Numbered from the stretch's first letter, positions 1 through 5,574 are shown. The stretch is 5,574 bases of DNA from an uncultured Sphingomonas sp. (GCA_934555855.1 CAKTFL010000165.1:1-5574), one strand, 5' to 3'. The notes: generated by a model not told the origin, from the letters alone. Translations and numbers: made by a program.

Positions 1-612
1 GGCCTCCTCCTGGTCGTGGGTGACGTAGATCATCGTCGTCCCGGCCTCGCGCTGGATGCGCTTGAGCTCGACCCGGGTCTCCTCGCGCAGGCGGGCATCG
101 AGCGCGGAGATGGGATCGTCCATGAGATAGGCGACCGGGTCCAGCGCCAGCGCCCGCGCGATCGCCACGCGCTGCTGCTCGCCGCCCGACAGCGTCGCAG
201 GCCGTGCCCCGGCCCGGTCGGTCAGCCCGACCCAGGCCAGCATCTCCCGCACCGGCTGCTCGATCTGTGCCGCGGGCACGCCCGCTACCCTGAGCGGCAA
301 GGCGACATTGTCCCAGGCCGACAGGTGCGGCACCAACCGAAAATCCTGGAACACCACGCCGATCCGGCGGCGAAAGCCCGGCAGGCGCGTCCGCGGCAGC
401 ATCACCGTGTCCTCTCCGAACAGCCGGATGATGCCGCGGCTGGGCCGCTGGGCGAGATACAGCAGCCGGAGCAGCGAGGTCTTGCCCGCCCCGCTCGCGC
501 CCGTGAGGAAGTAGAAGGCGCCGCTGCCCAGGGTGAAGCTGACGTCGGACAGCGTTTCGGAACCCGTGCCGTAGCGCAGGCCGACATTCTCGAACTGAAC
601 GATGTTCGCCAT
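1..612 (-). CDS. ftsE: ABC ATPase, FtsE-like N-terminal part with a sugar-importer-like C-terminal part; partial at the left edge
   Basis: 204 codons are open from an ATG at 612 to base 1, with no stop in the window. Residues 1-145 read as the cell-division ATPase FtsE, which with FtsX forms a membrane complex controlling septal peptidoglycan hydrolases. Visible are an A-loop Tyr14, Walker A GASGAGKT (38-45), the FtsE-type Q-loop text VVFQDFRLVPHLSAWDN (86-102) and signature LSGGEQQRVAIARA (141-154). FtsE should continue with a Walker B of the type ADEPTGNVD and a short VATHD switch. Instead residues 158-204 read YLMDDPISALDARLREE and then TTMIYVTHDQEEA, the text of MalK/UgpC-type (CUT1) sugar ABC ATPases. 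The gene is therefore chimeric, by recombination or by misassembly at the conserved motif. The Walker B catalytic Glu is Asp166. Divergent zinc-ribbon gene context agrees with FtsE for the N-terminal half. No clear Shine-Dalgarno site precedes 612. I am sure of the ABC fold and of FtsE for the first half, but not of what the full product is. Confidence 0.8.
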   Translation of the reverse strand, partial: MANIVQFENVGLRYGTGSETLSDVSFTLGSGAFYFLTGASGAGKTSLLRLLYLAQRPSRGIIRLFGEDTVMLPRTRLPGFRRRIGVVFQDFRLVPHLSAWDNVALPLRVAGVPAAQIEQPVREMLAWVGLTDRAGARPATLSGGEQQRVAIARALALDPVAYLMDDPISALDARLREETRVELKRIQREAGTTMIYVTHDQEEA

Positions 613-686
613 CAGACGTCGCGCACCCCGCCCCTACCAACCGAGGCCGGGGATGCCTTGGCACGAACCCGCGCGCCGCTTCAAGC

Positions 687-716
687 TTGCCAGGATCGCG
701 GGGGACGGCTTAGTTT
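687..716 (+). promoter_or_regulatory. Possible weak sigma70-type promoter for the zinc-ribbon gene
   Basis: TTGCCA at 687-692 matches the -35 consensus at five of six bases. It is followed after 18 bases by TAGTTT at 711-716, a poor -10 with three matches. It lies in the divergent gap and would give a leader of about 48 bases before the ATG at 771. The placement is sensible, but the -10 is weak and promoters of GC-rich alphaproteobacteria are hard to call by eye. Confidence 0.3.
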
Positions 717-770
717 ACACGGACGGGAGGTCGCCCGACGCGGCCGTGTTCTTTCCGGCTCCACGCGTCC

Positions 771-1559
771 ATGATCCTCGAATGTCCCGAGTGCAGCACC
801 CGCTACCTGGTACCCGATAGCGCGATCGGGGCAGAAGGGCGGACGGTGCGCTGCGCCAAGTGCAAGCACAGCTGGTTCCAGGCGCCGGCCGCATCCGAGC
901 CGGAACCGGCGCCGGCGGCCGAGCAGCAGGATGCCGCGACCTCCGACGCGGAAGCGCCGGCCGGCGAGACGGAAACCGGGGTGGCCACCGCCGTGCCCCC
1001 GGTTCCTGCACCGGCCGCGGTGTCAAACCCGGTCGTCTCAGCAGATGCCCGCTCACGGGAAGGAAGCTTCGACGCCTTCGCTCATCGGGCGCCTTTCCGC
1101 CGGCGACGCGCGTCGTCGCGTCAATGGACGATCATTGCGGTGATCGCCGGACTGCTGATGCTCGTCGCGGCCGCGGCCATCCTGTGGTCCGGGGCTCCGG
1201 GTCTCGCCGCGCGGCTCGGCATCGGCACGGCGCAGACGCCGTTGCTGCTCAAGGACAATCCCATCGAGCGGCGTGAGCTCGACAACGGGTCGGAGCTGTT
1301 CGCGGTCAGCGGGCAGGTCACCAACCCCTCGGGCGAGCGCCAGCGCATCCCCGACATCACGGCGGACCTGCGCGATGCCAGTTGCCGGCTGGTCTTCAGC
1401 TGGAAGATCACGCCCCAGAAGCGGACGGTGCCGCCGGGCGGCATGATCGATTTCTATTCCGCCCGGCTCGACGTGCCGCCCAGCTCCAAGCTGCTGGAAC
1501 TCAGTTTTACCGGCGAGGGGTTGCGCTCACCGCAGCGCAACGACTGCCGGACCCGCTGA
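771..1559 (+). CDS. MJ0042-type zinc-ribbon membrane protein with a DUF3426-like C-terminal domain
   Basis: 262 residues. The N-terminus [12 protein letters not shown] is typical of the MJ0042 zinc-ribbon family. Cys5/Cys8 and Cys28/Cys31 form two CxxC knuckles that should bind one zinc, and the conserved W-F after the second pair (35-36) is present. Residues ~38-105 are a low-complexity Ala/Pro/Glu linker. A basic stretch with a run of Arg precedes a single membrane helix at about 119-139 ([21 protein letters not shown] minus its last residue). Residues ~150-258 resemble the DUF3426 beta-rich domain ([15 protein letters not shown], then a PPGG turn). Predicted topology is zinc ribbon in the cytoplasm and C-terminal domain in the periplasm. 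The function of the family is not established. No in-frame start lies just upstream, and the zinc-ribbon motif begins at residue 1, so ATG 771 is well supported despite the lack of a Shine-Dalgarno site. It is transcribed away from the ftsE-like gene. Confidence 0.88.
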   Translation: MILECPECSTRYLVPDSAIGAEGRTVRCAKCKHSWFQAPAASEPEPAPAAEQQDAATSDAEAPAGETETGVATAVPPVPAPAAVSNPVVSADARSREGSFDAFAHRAPFRRRRASSRQWTIIAVIAGLLMLVAAAAILWSGAPGLAARLGIGTAQTPLLLKDNPIERRELDNGSELFAVSGQVTNPSGERQRIPDITADLRDASCRLVFSWKITPQKRTVPPGGMIDFYSARLDVPPSSKLLELSFTGEGLRSPQRNDCRTR

Positions 1560-1674
1560 ACCGGCCCAATCGGCCTTTGGTGACCGGAATGCGAAACGCC
1601 GGTTGCGGCGATCGATCCGCTTTGCTAGGGGCACCCGCCTACCAGCCGCCGGACCATCGGCGGTTATGGCACGT

Positions 1675-1761
1675 GCGGTCGTGGCGGAATTGGTAGACGC
1701 GCAACGTTGAGGTCGTTGTGGCCGAAAGGCCGTGGAAGTTCGAGTCTTCTCGACCGCACCA
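1675..1761 (+). tRNA. tRNA-Leu(GAG)
   Basis: A complete 87-base class II tRNA. The acceptor stem GCGGTCG (1675-1681) pairs perfectly with CGACCGC (1751-1757), followed by discriminator A1758 and encoded CCA (1759-1761). The D arm is GCG/CGC with a GGTAGA loop (1684-1700). The anticodon stem is CAACG/CGTTG (1702-1706, 1714-1718) around TTGAGGT, giving anticodon GAG at 1709-1711, which reads CUC and CUU. The long variable arm GGCC-GAAA-GGCC (1720-1731) is typical of tRNA-Leu. The T arm has loop TTCGAGT (1739-1745) with one G-U closing pair. It stands alone, with no neighbouring tRNA and no convincing promoter or terminator. No copy of its 3' end occurs elsewhere in the window, so there is no visible integration scar. 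Confidence 0.97.
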
Positions 1762-1875
1762 GTCACTCCGGGCTAATCTGTTTAGATCAGGTCTATTTGA
1801 CAGCTCCCGTTGAGAAGCGCTCCTCCCTCATCCTTTATCGGCCTGACCGAACAAGTACGGACTGCGGGGACAGCT

Positions 1876-1896
1876 AAGCGGCCCGATGGCCCGCTT
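1876..1896. repeat. Bulged hairpin in the tRNA-PBP gap
   Basis: AAGCGGCC (1876-1883) pairs with GGCCCGCTT (1888-1896) across a CGAT loop, giving eight base pairs with one bulged C. No T-run follows on either side at the proper distance, so it does not look like a standard intrinsic terminator. Its role is unknown. Confidence 0.45.
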
Positions 1897-2094
1897 CTGA
1901 CCGATCTGTCACCATCAACATTCGGCGGGACCGCGGATCATAGTGCGGCAGGATGCCCGAAACCTGTGACGAGGATAATGCGCCGATCGTGGCGCGCGGC
2001 GAAGCGGCGGAATTGCTAGGCCGGATCGACATTCAGGGTTCCAAGCTGCCTGATTGCTGATTCATGAGGTCCGTGTTGAAGGGCGGAGCGGACG

Positions 2095-2244
2095 ATGGAA
2101 CCAAGCGATACGGTACGAGTCGAGCGCGTCGCGGTGGGCGACGGACCACCGCCCACGAGCCTGCGCCCCGGCCACAATTTCGTCGCGCTTGAGCTTCGCG
2201 CCCACCCAAACGCTGCCCATGACGCTTGTGAGGCGCATGGTTAG
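2095..2244 (+). CDS. Possible 49-residue small ORF upstream of, and in frame with, the PBP gene
   Basis: The ATG at 2095 is preceded by GGAG (2085-2088) at a six-base spacing, one of the better Shine-Dalgarno sites in the window. The frame runs 49 codons to TAG at 2242-2244. The product begins MEPSDTVRVERVAVGDG, is hydrophilic, has no membrane segment, and belongs to no family I recognise. Roughly two thirds of its third positions are G or C, clearly below the real genes nearby, which argues against strong coding selection. It shares the reading frame of the PBP gene and stops 21 bases before its ATG. It could be a leader ORF, a decayed N-terminal extension, or chance. A hairpin (2134-2156) lies inside it. 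Confidence 0.22.
   Translation: MEPSDTVRVERVAVGDGPPPTSLRPGHNFVALELRAHPNAAHDACEAHG
2134..2156. repeat. 7-bp perfect hairpin with a competing fold
   Basis: GTGGGCG (2134-2140) and CGCCCAC (2150-2156) form a perfect seven-base stem around a nine-base loop. An overlapping alternative, GGTGG (2133-2137) with CCACC (2146-2150), competes for the same bases. No T-run follows. The two exclusive folds upstream of the PBP gene could be regulatory, but the sequence alone does not show this. Confidence 0.45.
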
Positions 2245-2252
2245 CGCGTAAT

Positions 2253-2275
2253 CGCGTGCCCGTTCATGGCACGCG
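2253..2275. promoter_or_regulatory. 8-bp inverted repeat spanning the PBP start codon
   Basis: CGCGTGCC (2253-2260) and GGCACGCG (2268-2275) are perfect inverted repeats around the seven-base loop CGTTCAT. The A and T of the PBP start codon (2266-2267) sit at the loop end and its G is the first base of the 3' arm. No Shine-Dalgarno sequence precedes this ATG. In mRNA the stem could restrict or position initiation; in DNA it could be an operator. The repeat is seen directly and the role is inferred. Confidence 0.4.
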
Positions 2276-4398
2276 CGCGTCCTTCCCGCATCACCCCGCC
2301 CTCCCGCTCCCCCTGGCGTCGCCGCCTGGGCTTGTTGATGAAGATCGGGCTGGTACTGGGCGTCTTCGCGGTGATCGCGCTGGTCACGGCGGTGTACGTC
2401 ACCCGGTCCGAGCTGCCGAGCTTCGACCAGCTCAAATCCTCTCCCAACGGACAGATGATCCGCGTTCACGCCGCCGACGGCACGGTCATCGTCTCTCTGG
2501 GGCCGAGCTATGGCGAGTGGCTGTCCTATGACCGCATCCCGGCCGTGATGCGCGACGCCACGGTAGCGGTGGAGGATCGCCGCTTCCGCAGTCATCCCGG
2601 CGTCGATCCGATCGGCATCCTGCGATCAGTCCAGGTCCGCTACGAACGGGGACGCTGGGTGCAGGGCGGTTCCACCATCACCCAGCAGCTGGCACGCAAC
2701 ATCTTCCTGTCGAGCCAGAAGAAGTTCGGCCGGAAGTTCCGCGAATGGATCCTCGCCCTCGCGCTGGAGCGCAAGTTCAGCAAGGACGAAATTCTGGAGC
2801 TGTACCTGAACAAGGTCTATTATGGCGGCGGCGCCTATGGCATCGACGCGGCGAGCCGGAAGTTCTTCGGCCATGGCGCCGATCGGCTGAGCCTGGCCGA
2901 GGCGGCGGTGATCGCCGGGCTGGTCAAGGCACCGTCCAACTACTCCCCGACCGCCGACGTCGATGCCGCGAAGGGCCGCGCCGGCGTGGTGATTCGCCAG
3001 ATGGTCCGCTATGGCGCGATCAGCCAGGGGCAGGCGGACGACGCGGACATTGCCGACGTCCGGATGGCGCCCGAGGCGAAGCAGAACAGCGCCCGCTACT
3101 TCACCGACTGGGCGCTGCCCCAGCTCGACACGTTGATCGACGAGCAGCAGGCGCCCCTTGAGGTGTGGACGACGCTGGACCTCTCGATGCAGCGCACCGC
3201 CGATGCCGCGATCCGCCAGAACGTGCCGGCCGGTACGCAGGGCGCGCTGGTCAGCCTGGACCGTGACGGCGCCGTACGCGCGATGGTCGGCGGAACCGAT
3301 TACGTGTCCTCCAACTACAACCGCGCGACCCAGGCGGTGCGGCAGCCGGGCTCCGCCTTCAAGCTGTTTGTATACCTCGCCGCGCTGGAGGCCGGACACA
3401 AGCCAGAGGACTCGGTGGTCGATGAGCCGGTGACGATTGACGGCTGGAGCCCACGCAACGATTCGCGTCACAATTCCGGCGCCGTGTCGCTCCGCACCGC
3501 CTTTGCCTATTCGCTGAACACCGTGGCGGCAAAGCTAGGGCAGGAAGTCGGCTTCAACACCGTCGCCGACATGGCGCGCCGGTTCGGCATCACGACAGCG
3601 GTCAACACGCATCCGTCGATGGTGCTGGGCACGTCCGACGTGCGCCTGATCGACATGACGCGCGCTTTTGCCAGCGTCGCCGCGAACGGCGTCGCCATCG
3701 CACCCTATGCCATCACGCGGGTCACCGCCAATGGCCAGACGATCTACAGCCATGAGGTCGATCGCAGCCATGTACTGGTCGCACCCTATGTTGCGGCACA
3801 GATGACCGACCTGCTTCAGACCGCGGTCAACACCGGCACTGGTCGCCAGGCGCAGATCGGCCGGCCGGTGGCGGGCAAGACGGGGACGACCAGCTCCGGC
3901 AAGGACGGCTGGTTCCTTGGCTTTTCCTCCGGGCTGACCACGGGCGTGTGGATGGGCAAGGACAATGCCCGGCCGGTGCCCGGCCTGCACGGCGGCACCG
4001 CGCCTGCGCGGGCCTTCGCCGCCTTCATGCGCCCGGCGACGGCCGATCGGCCGATCGAACAGTTCGAGACGCAGGTCACTCTGCCCGACATGCAGCTGGA
4101 GCCCGACCAAGAAAGCTATTACGGCCAGCCCGACAACGGCCTGTTCGTCGACGAGGACGGCAACCCGGTCGGGCAGCAGGATCAGACGCCAACGCTGCCC
4201 CAGCCCCAAGCTCAGCCTCAGCCGACCGCTCCGGACGGACAGCCGGGCGAGGACGGGCCGGCACCGTATGCGCGCCCCGAACTCAACCAGGACTGGCTGG
4301 ACCGCGTCACGGGCCGCGAGCAGGCCCCGTCACGCGATCGCCGGGAACAGGCGCCCCGCCCCGCGCCCTCCTATACGGACGACCGTCCGAACCAGTGA
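2266..4398 (+). CDS. Bifunctional class A penicillin-binding protein (PBP1A family transglycosylase/transpeptidase)
   Basis: 710 residues, intact. It polymerises lipid II into glycan strands and crosslinks the stem peptides at the outer face of the inner membrane. A basic cytoplasmic tail (1-23) leads into one membrane anchor (~24-45). The GT51 glycosyltransferase domain (~80-255) has catalytic Glu103 in AVEDRRFRSH (101-110), then GGSTITQQLARN (134-145) and ERKFSKDEILELYLNKVYYG (168-187). The transpeptidase domain (~325-590) has active-site Ser363 in SAFK (363-366), SLN (416-418) and KTGTT (538-542). All catalytic motifs are present. The last ~110 residues are acidic and then rich in Pro and Gln, probably disordered. 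ATG 2266 is the only usable start between the in-frame TAG at 2242-2244 and Met25; it lacks a Shine-Dalgarno site and lies in an inverted repeat. A start at Met25 would still keep the membrane anchor. The 3' end overlaps the opposing gene. Which PBP1A paralogue this is cannot be settled here. Confidence 0.96.
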   Translation: MARARPSRITPPSRSPWRRRLGLLMKIGLVLGVFAVIALVTAVYVTRSELPSFDQLKSSPNGQMIRVHAADGTVIVSLGPSYGEWLSYDRIPAVMRDATVAVEDRRFRSHPGVDPIGILRSVQVRYERGRWVQGGSTITQQLARNIFLSSQKKFGRKFREWILALALERKFSKDEILELYLNKVYYGGGAYGIDAASRKFFGHGADRLSLAEAAVIAGLVKAPSNYSPTADVDAAKGRAGVVIRQMVRYGAISQGQADDADIADVRMAPEAKQNSARYFTDWALPQLDTLIDEQQAPLEVWTTLDLSMQRTADAAIRQNVPAGTQGALVSLDRDGAVRAMVGGTDYVSSNYNRATQAVRQPGSAFKLFVYLAALEAGHKPEDSVVDEPVTIDGWSPRNDSRHNSGAVSLRTAFAYSLNTVAAKLGQEVGFNTVADMARRFGITTAVNTHPSMVLGTSDVRLIDMTRAFASVAANGVAIAPYAITRVTANGQTIYSHEVDRSHVLVAPYVAAQMTDLLQTAVNTGTGRQAQIGRPVAGKTGTTSSGKDGWFLGFSSGLTTGVWMGKDNARPVPGLHGGTAPARAFAAFMRPATADRPIEQFETQVTLPDMQLEPDQESYYGQPDNGLFVDEDGNPVGQQDQTPTLPQPQAQPQPTAPDGQPGEDGPAPYARPELNQDWLDRVTGREQAPSRDRREQAPRPAPSYTDDRPNQ

Positions 4399-5048
4399 AG
4401 GCCGGCGCCATGACGTCGCAGCCAGTCGCGCGAGGCCTGCGGGTCATCGCCGTACAGTTCGCCCGCTAGCGCGTGGAAGGCGGGGCCGTGGTTCATATGC
4501 ACGCGATGCGCCACCTCATGCGCGACGGTTGACCGCCTGACGAAGCCAGGCGCAAGCAGCAGCCGCCAGCTGTAGCGGATGGTGCCGGTCGCCGCGCAGC
4601 TGCCCCAGCGCCCGCGCGGATCGCCGATCGCAACGCCCGGCACGACCACTCCGGCCCGGCTTGCCAACTCGTGAGTCTCGGCGGCAAGCAGTTCGAGCGC
4701 CGTGCTCTTCAGCCAGGTTTCGACGCGCGGCGCCAGCGTGGCCTCAGGACCGCCGGTGTGGAGCGCATCCCCTTCACGCCTGACGGACCGGGCACGGCTG
4801 TCCCGATGCCACCGGATCGTCAGCTCTTCGTCGGCGACCGGCAGCACCGCACCGTCGACAAAGGGTTGTGCGATCGGCAGCCGCGCGCGTTGCTCGGCCA
4901 GCCAGTCCAACTTGTCATCCGCCCAGGCGACTGCCTTGGTCAGCGCGGCACGGCGCGGCACCACCAACCGCGCGCGGCCGGTCGCCGGATCCAGCGCCAG
5001 CCGCACACGCCGCGCAGTCGGGTGCCGGACGATATCGTAGTCGCTCAC
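4371..5048 (-). CDS. YgjP-like DUF45/M48-type zinc metallohydrolase
   Basis: 225 residues from a GTG start at 5048 to TAG at 4371-4373. The C-terminal half carries HEVAH (177-181: zinc ligands His177 and His181, catalytic Glu178). The NHG of MNHGPAFH follows, with His187 as the expected third zinc ligand. The preceding RGRWGSC (145-151) is a hallmark of the YgjP/DUF45 family, related to SprT-like and M48-like zinc enzymes. The N-terminal ~75 residues match the family's usual VRRHPRARRVRLALDP-like opening. No signal peptide or membrane segment is seen, so it is probably cytosolic. The physiological substrate of this family is poorly defined; a UTP pyrophosphatase activity has been reported for E. 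coli YgjP as I recall it, so protease function should not be assumed. The GTG overlaps the upstream TGA as GTGA, with GGGAG (5051-5055) only two bases ahead, which suggests translational coupling. Its last 28 bases overlap the PBP gene tail to tail. Confidence 0.9.
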   Translation of the reverse strand: MSDYDIVRHPTARRVRLALDPATGRARLVVPRRAALTKAVAWADDKLDWLAEQRARLPIAQPFVDGAVLPVADEELTIRWHRDSRARSVRREGDALHTGGPEATLAPRVETWLKSTALELLAAETHELASRAGVVVPGVAIGDPRGRWGSCAATGTIRYSWRLLLAPGFVRRSTVAHEVAHRVHMNHGPAFHALAGELYGDDPQASRDWLRRHGAGLHWFGRSSV

Positions 5049-5473
5049 AGCTCCCGGTCGACGAGATGATATTCCAGCTCGCCCGCATCATCCTCGCTGA
5101 TCGTCCAGCCGCGTACCGACTGGCCGGCCCGGTGAACCGCATCGCGATCGCCAGAGATCAGGTAATGCCAGCCGGGCAGGGGCTCGCCCGCCGCGCGCAG
5201 GCGATAGGCGCAGGTTGTCGGCAACCAGTCGATGCCGCGGACATTGCCCGTCGTCAGCCTGACGCATTCGGGCACATAAGCTCGCCGGTGCCGGTAATCG
5301 GAGCAGAAGCCGGTCCGCCGGTCCAGCAACCGGCAGGCGACGTTGGTCGGCAACAGCTCGCCGGTATCCTCGTCCTCCAGCTTGTGGAGGCAGCATTTGC
5401 CGCAGCCGTCGCACAGCGCCTCCCACTGGCCGCGGTCCAGCGTCTCGATCGGTTGATCCCAGAAGTTCGTCAC
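5045..5473 (-). CDS. ycgN: YcgN family (UPF0260) cysteine-cluster protein
   Basis: 142 residues from a GTG at 5473 to TGA at 5045-5047. The hallmark CDGCGKCCLHKLEDEDTGE is present, with Cys21, Cys24, Cys27 and Cys28, followed by Cys47 in NVACRLLD, Cys57 in FCSDY, Cys70 in VPECVRL and Cys88 in LPTTCAYR. The eight-cysteine pattern and the later WHYLISGDRDAVHRAG segment agree with the UPF0260/YcgN family, which belongs to the YkgJ-type CxxCxxCC putative zinc or iron-sulfur cluster proteins. Its function is unknown. The length is normal for the family, and no signal peptide or membrane segment is seen. Both ends are coupled: its GTG overlaps the stop of the gene before it and its TGA overlaps the GTG of the metallohydrolase gene after it. 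Expression as part of one operon is therefore likely. The metal or cluster bound cannot be decided from the sequence. Confidence 0.93.
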   Translation of the reverse strand: MTNFWDQPIETLDRGQWEALCDGCGKCCLHKLEDEDTGELLPTNVACRLLDRRTGFCSDYRHRRAYVPECVRLTTGNVRGIDWLPTTCAYRLRAAGEPLPGWHYLISGDRDAVHRAGQSVRGWTISEDDAGELEYHLVDREL

Positions 5474-5574
5474 GTCACCCAGCGTCGCAGTTCGGCCGCC
5501 ACCGCCCCCCCACCCTTGTCGGACGGGATCAGCGCCAGCGGTTTGCCGTTCGAATCCATCAGATAGGTCTGGCG
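5470..5574 (-). CDS. C-terminal 34 residues of an unidentified protein, partial at the right edge
   Basis: The frame is open from the right edge to TGA at 5470-5472. The tail reads RQTYLMDSNGKPLALIPSD, then a Gly-rich turn and AAELRRWVT. The mix of a beta-strand-like segment and an amphipathic C-terminal helix, with high G/C third positions, looks like a genuine coding end. Its stop overlaps the GTG of the YcgN-family gene (GTGA, 5470-5473), the same arrangement as the next junction, which supports a real upstream operon member. The fragment is too short to name a family. Confidence 0.7.
   Translation of the reverse strand, partial: RQTYLMDSNGKPLALIPSDKGGGAVAAELRRWVT

Larger units (their letters stand above)
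1762..2265. other. ~500-base gap without a convincing gene, between tRNA-Leu and the PBP gene
   Basis: This stretch is visibly less GC-rich than the genes around it and shows no family that I recognise on either strand. It holds three hairpins (1876-1896, 2134-2156, and one running into the PBP start at 2253-2275) and three small open frames. These are 1953-2060 plus (35 codons, ATG directly abutting AGG), 1874-2032 minus (52 codons, antisense to the first) and 2095-2244 plus (listed separately). None has the strong G/C third-position bias of the neighbouring genes. No poly-T terminator follows the tRNA. TTGACA at 1797-1802 has no -10 partner at normal spacing. It may be a decayed gene remnant, a long leader of the PBP gene or plain intergenic DNA. 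Confidence 0.6.

Noticed and set aside
1559..1604. Possible terminator after the zinc-ribbon gene: GGCC-CAATC-GGCC followed by TTT, and a wider AACCGGC/GCCGGTT inverted repeat
   Set aside because: The inner stem has only four pairs with three T's, and the wider repeat has a 32-base gap. Neither is convincing in GC-rich DNA.
1603..1628. TTGCGG and TGCTAG as a promoter for tRNA-Leu
   Set aside because: The spacer is only 14 bases and the -10 is poor.
1797..1802. Perfect TTGACA box just after the tRNA
   Set aside because: No -10-like hexamer occurs 16-18 bases downstream on the plus strand.
1874..2032. 52-codon minus-strand ORF starting MSIRPSNSAASPR
   Set aside because: It has weak third-position bias, no recognisable family, and lies opposite another equally weak small ORF (1953-2060). 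It is probably chance.
1953..2060. 35-codon plus-strand ORF starting MPETCDEDNAPIVARGEAAE
   Set aside because: The composition is protein-like, but the AGG abuts the ATG, the frame is very short and no family is recognised. It was kept only as a note in the gap entry.
2226..2254. TTGTGA-17-TAATCG as a promoter giving a near-leaderless PBP mRNA
   Set aside because: The -10 matches consensus at only two positions.
2062..2595. Long minus-strand open frame running from the gap into the PBP gene
   Set aside because: It is largely the antisense shadow of the PBP coding sequence, and its unique part has no recognisable motif.
4043..4056. GATCGGCCGATC palindrome inside the PBP gene
   Set aside because: It lies in ordinary coding sequence, is explained by codon choice in GC-rich DNA, and has no second copy in a regulatory position.

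Overview
The window is GC-rich DNA, probably from an alphaproteobacterium of the sphingomonad type. The evidence is the G/C-ending codon use, a start codon without a Shine-Dalgarno site on the zinc-ribbon gene, and the gene content: a divergent ftsE-like gene next to an MJ0042-type zinc-ribbon membrane protein, then tRNA-Leu(GAG), a PBP1A-class synthase and a YcgN/YgjP-type pair. The taxonomic placement is inferred from recalled gene order, not from a search.

Layout: (1) 1-612, minus strand, the 5' part of an ABC ATPase. Its first ~145 residues read as FtsE, but after the signature motif the text changes to that of a sugar-importer (MalK/UgpC-like) ATPase. (2) 613-770, a divergent intergenic region with one possible weak promoter. 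(3) 771-1559, plus strand, a zinc-ribbon, single-pass membrane protein. (4) 1675-1761, a complete tRNA-Leu(GAG) with encoded CCA. (5) 1762-2265, about 500 bases without a convincing gene and visibly less GC-rich than its surroundings, holding three hairpins (the last spans the next gene's start codon) and small marginal ORFs. (6) 2266-4398, plus strand, an intact bifunctional class A penicillin-binding protein. (7) 4371-5574, minus strand, three genes joined by two GTGA stop/start overlaps: the tail of an unidentified protein, a YcgN-family cysteine-cluster protein, and a YgjP-like zinc metallohydrolase whose 3' end overlaps the PBP gene tail to tail.

Functionally, two genes concern the cell envelope and division: the FtsE-like ATPase (in its family, FtsEX controls septal peptidoglycan hydrolysis) and the PBP, which polymerises and crosslinks peptidoglycan. 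The zinc-ribbon protein is an uncharacterised membrane protein. The minus-strand trio looks like one translationally coupled operon of unknown joint role.

I see no CRISPR array, insertion sequence, phage gene or defence system. The most notable oddity is the chimeric ABC ATPase at the left edge. It is either an assembly artefact at a conserved motif or a real recombinant. The other points of interest are an 8-bp inverted repeat around the PBP start codon and the doubly coupled minus-strand operon.
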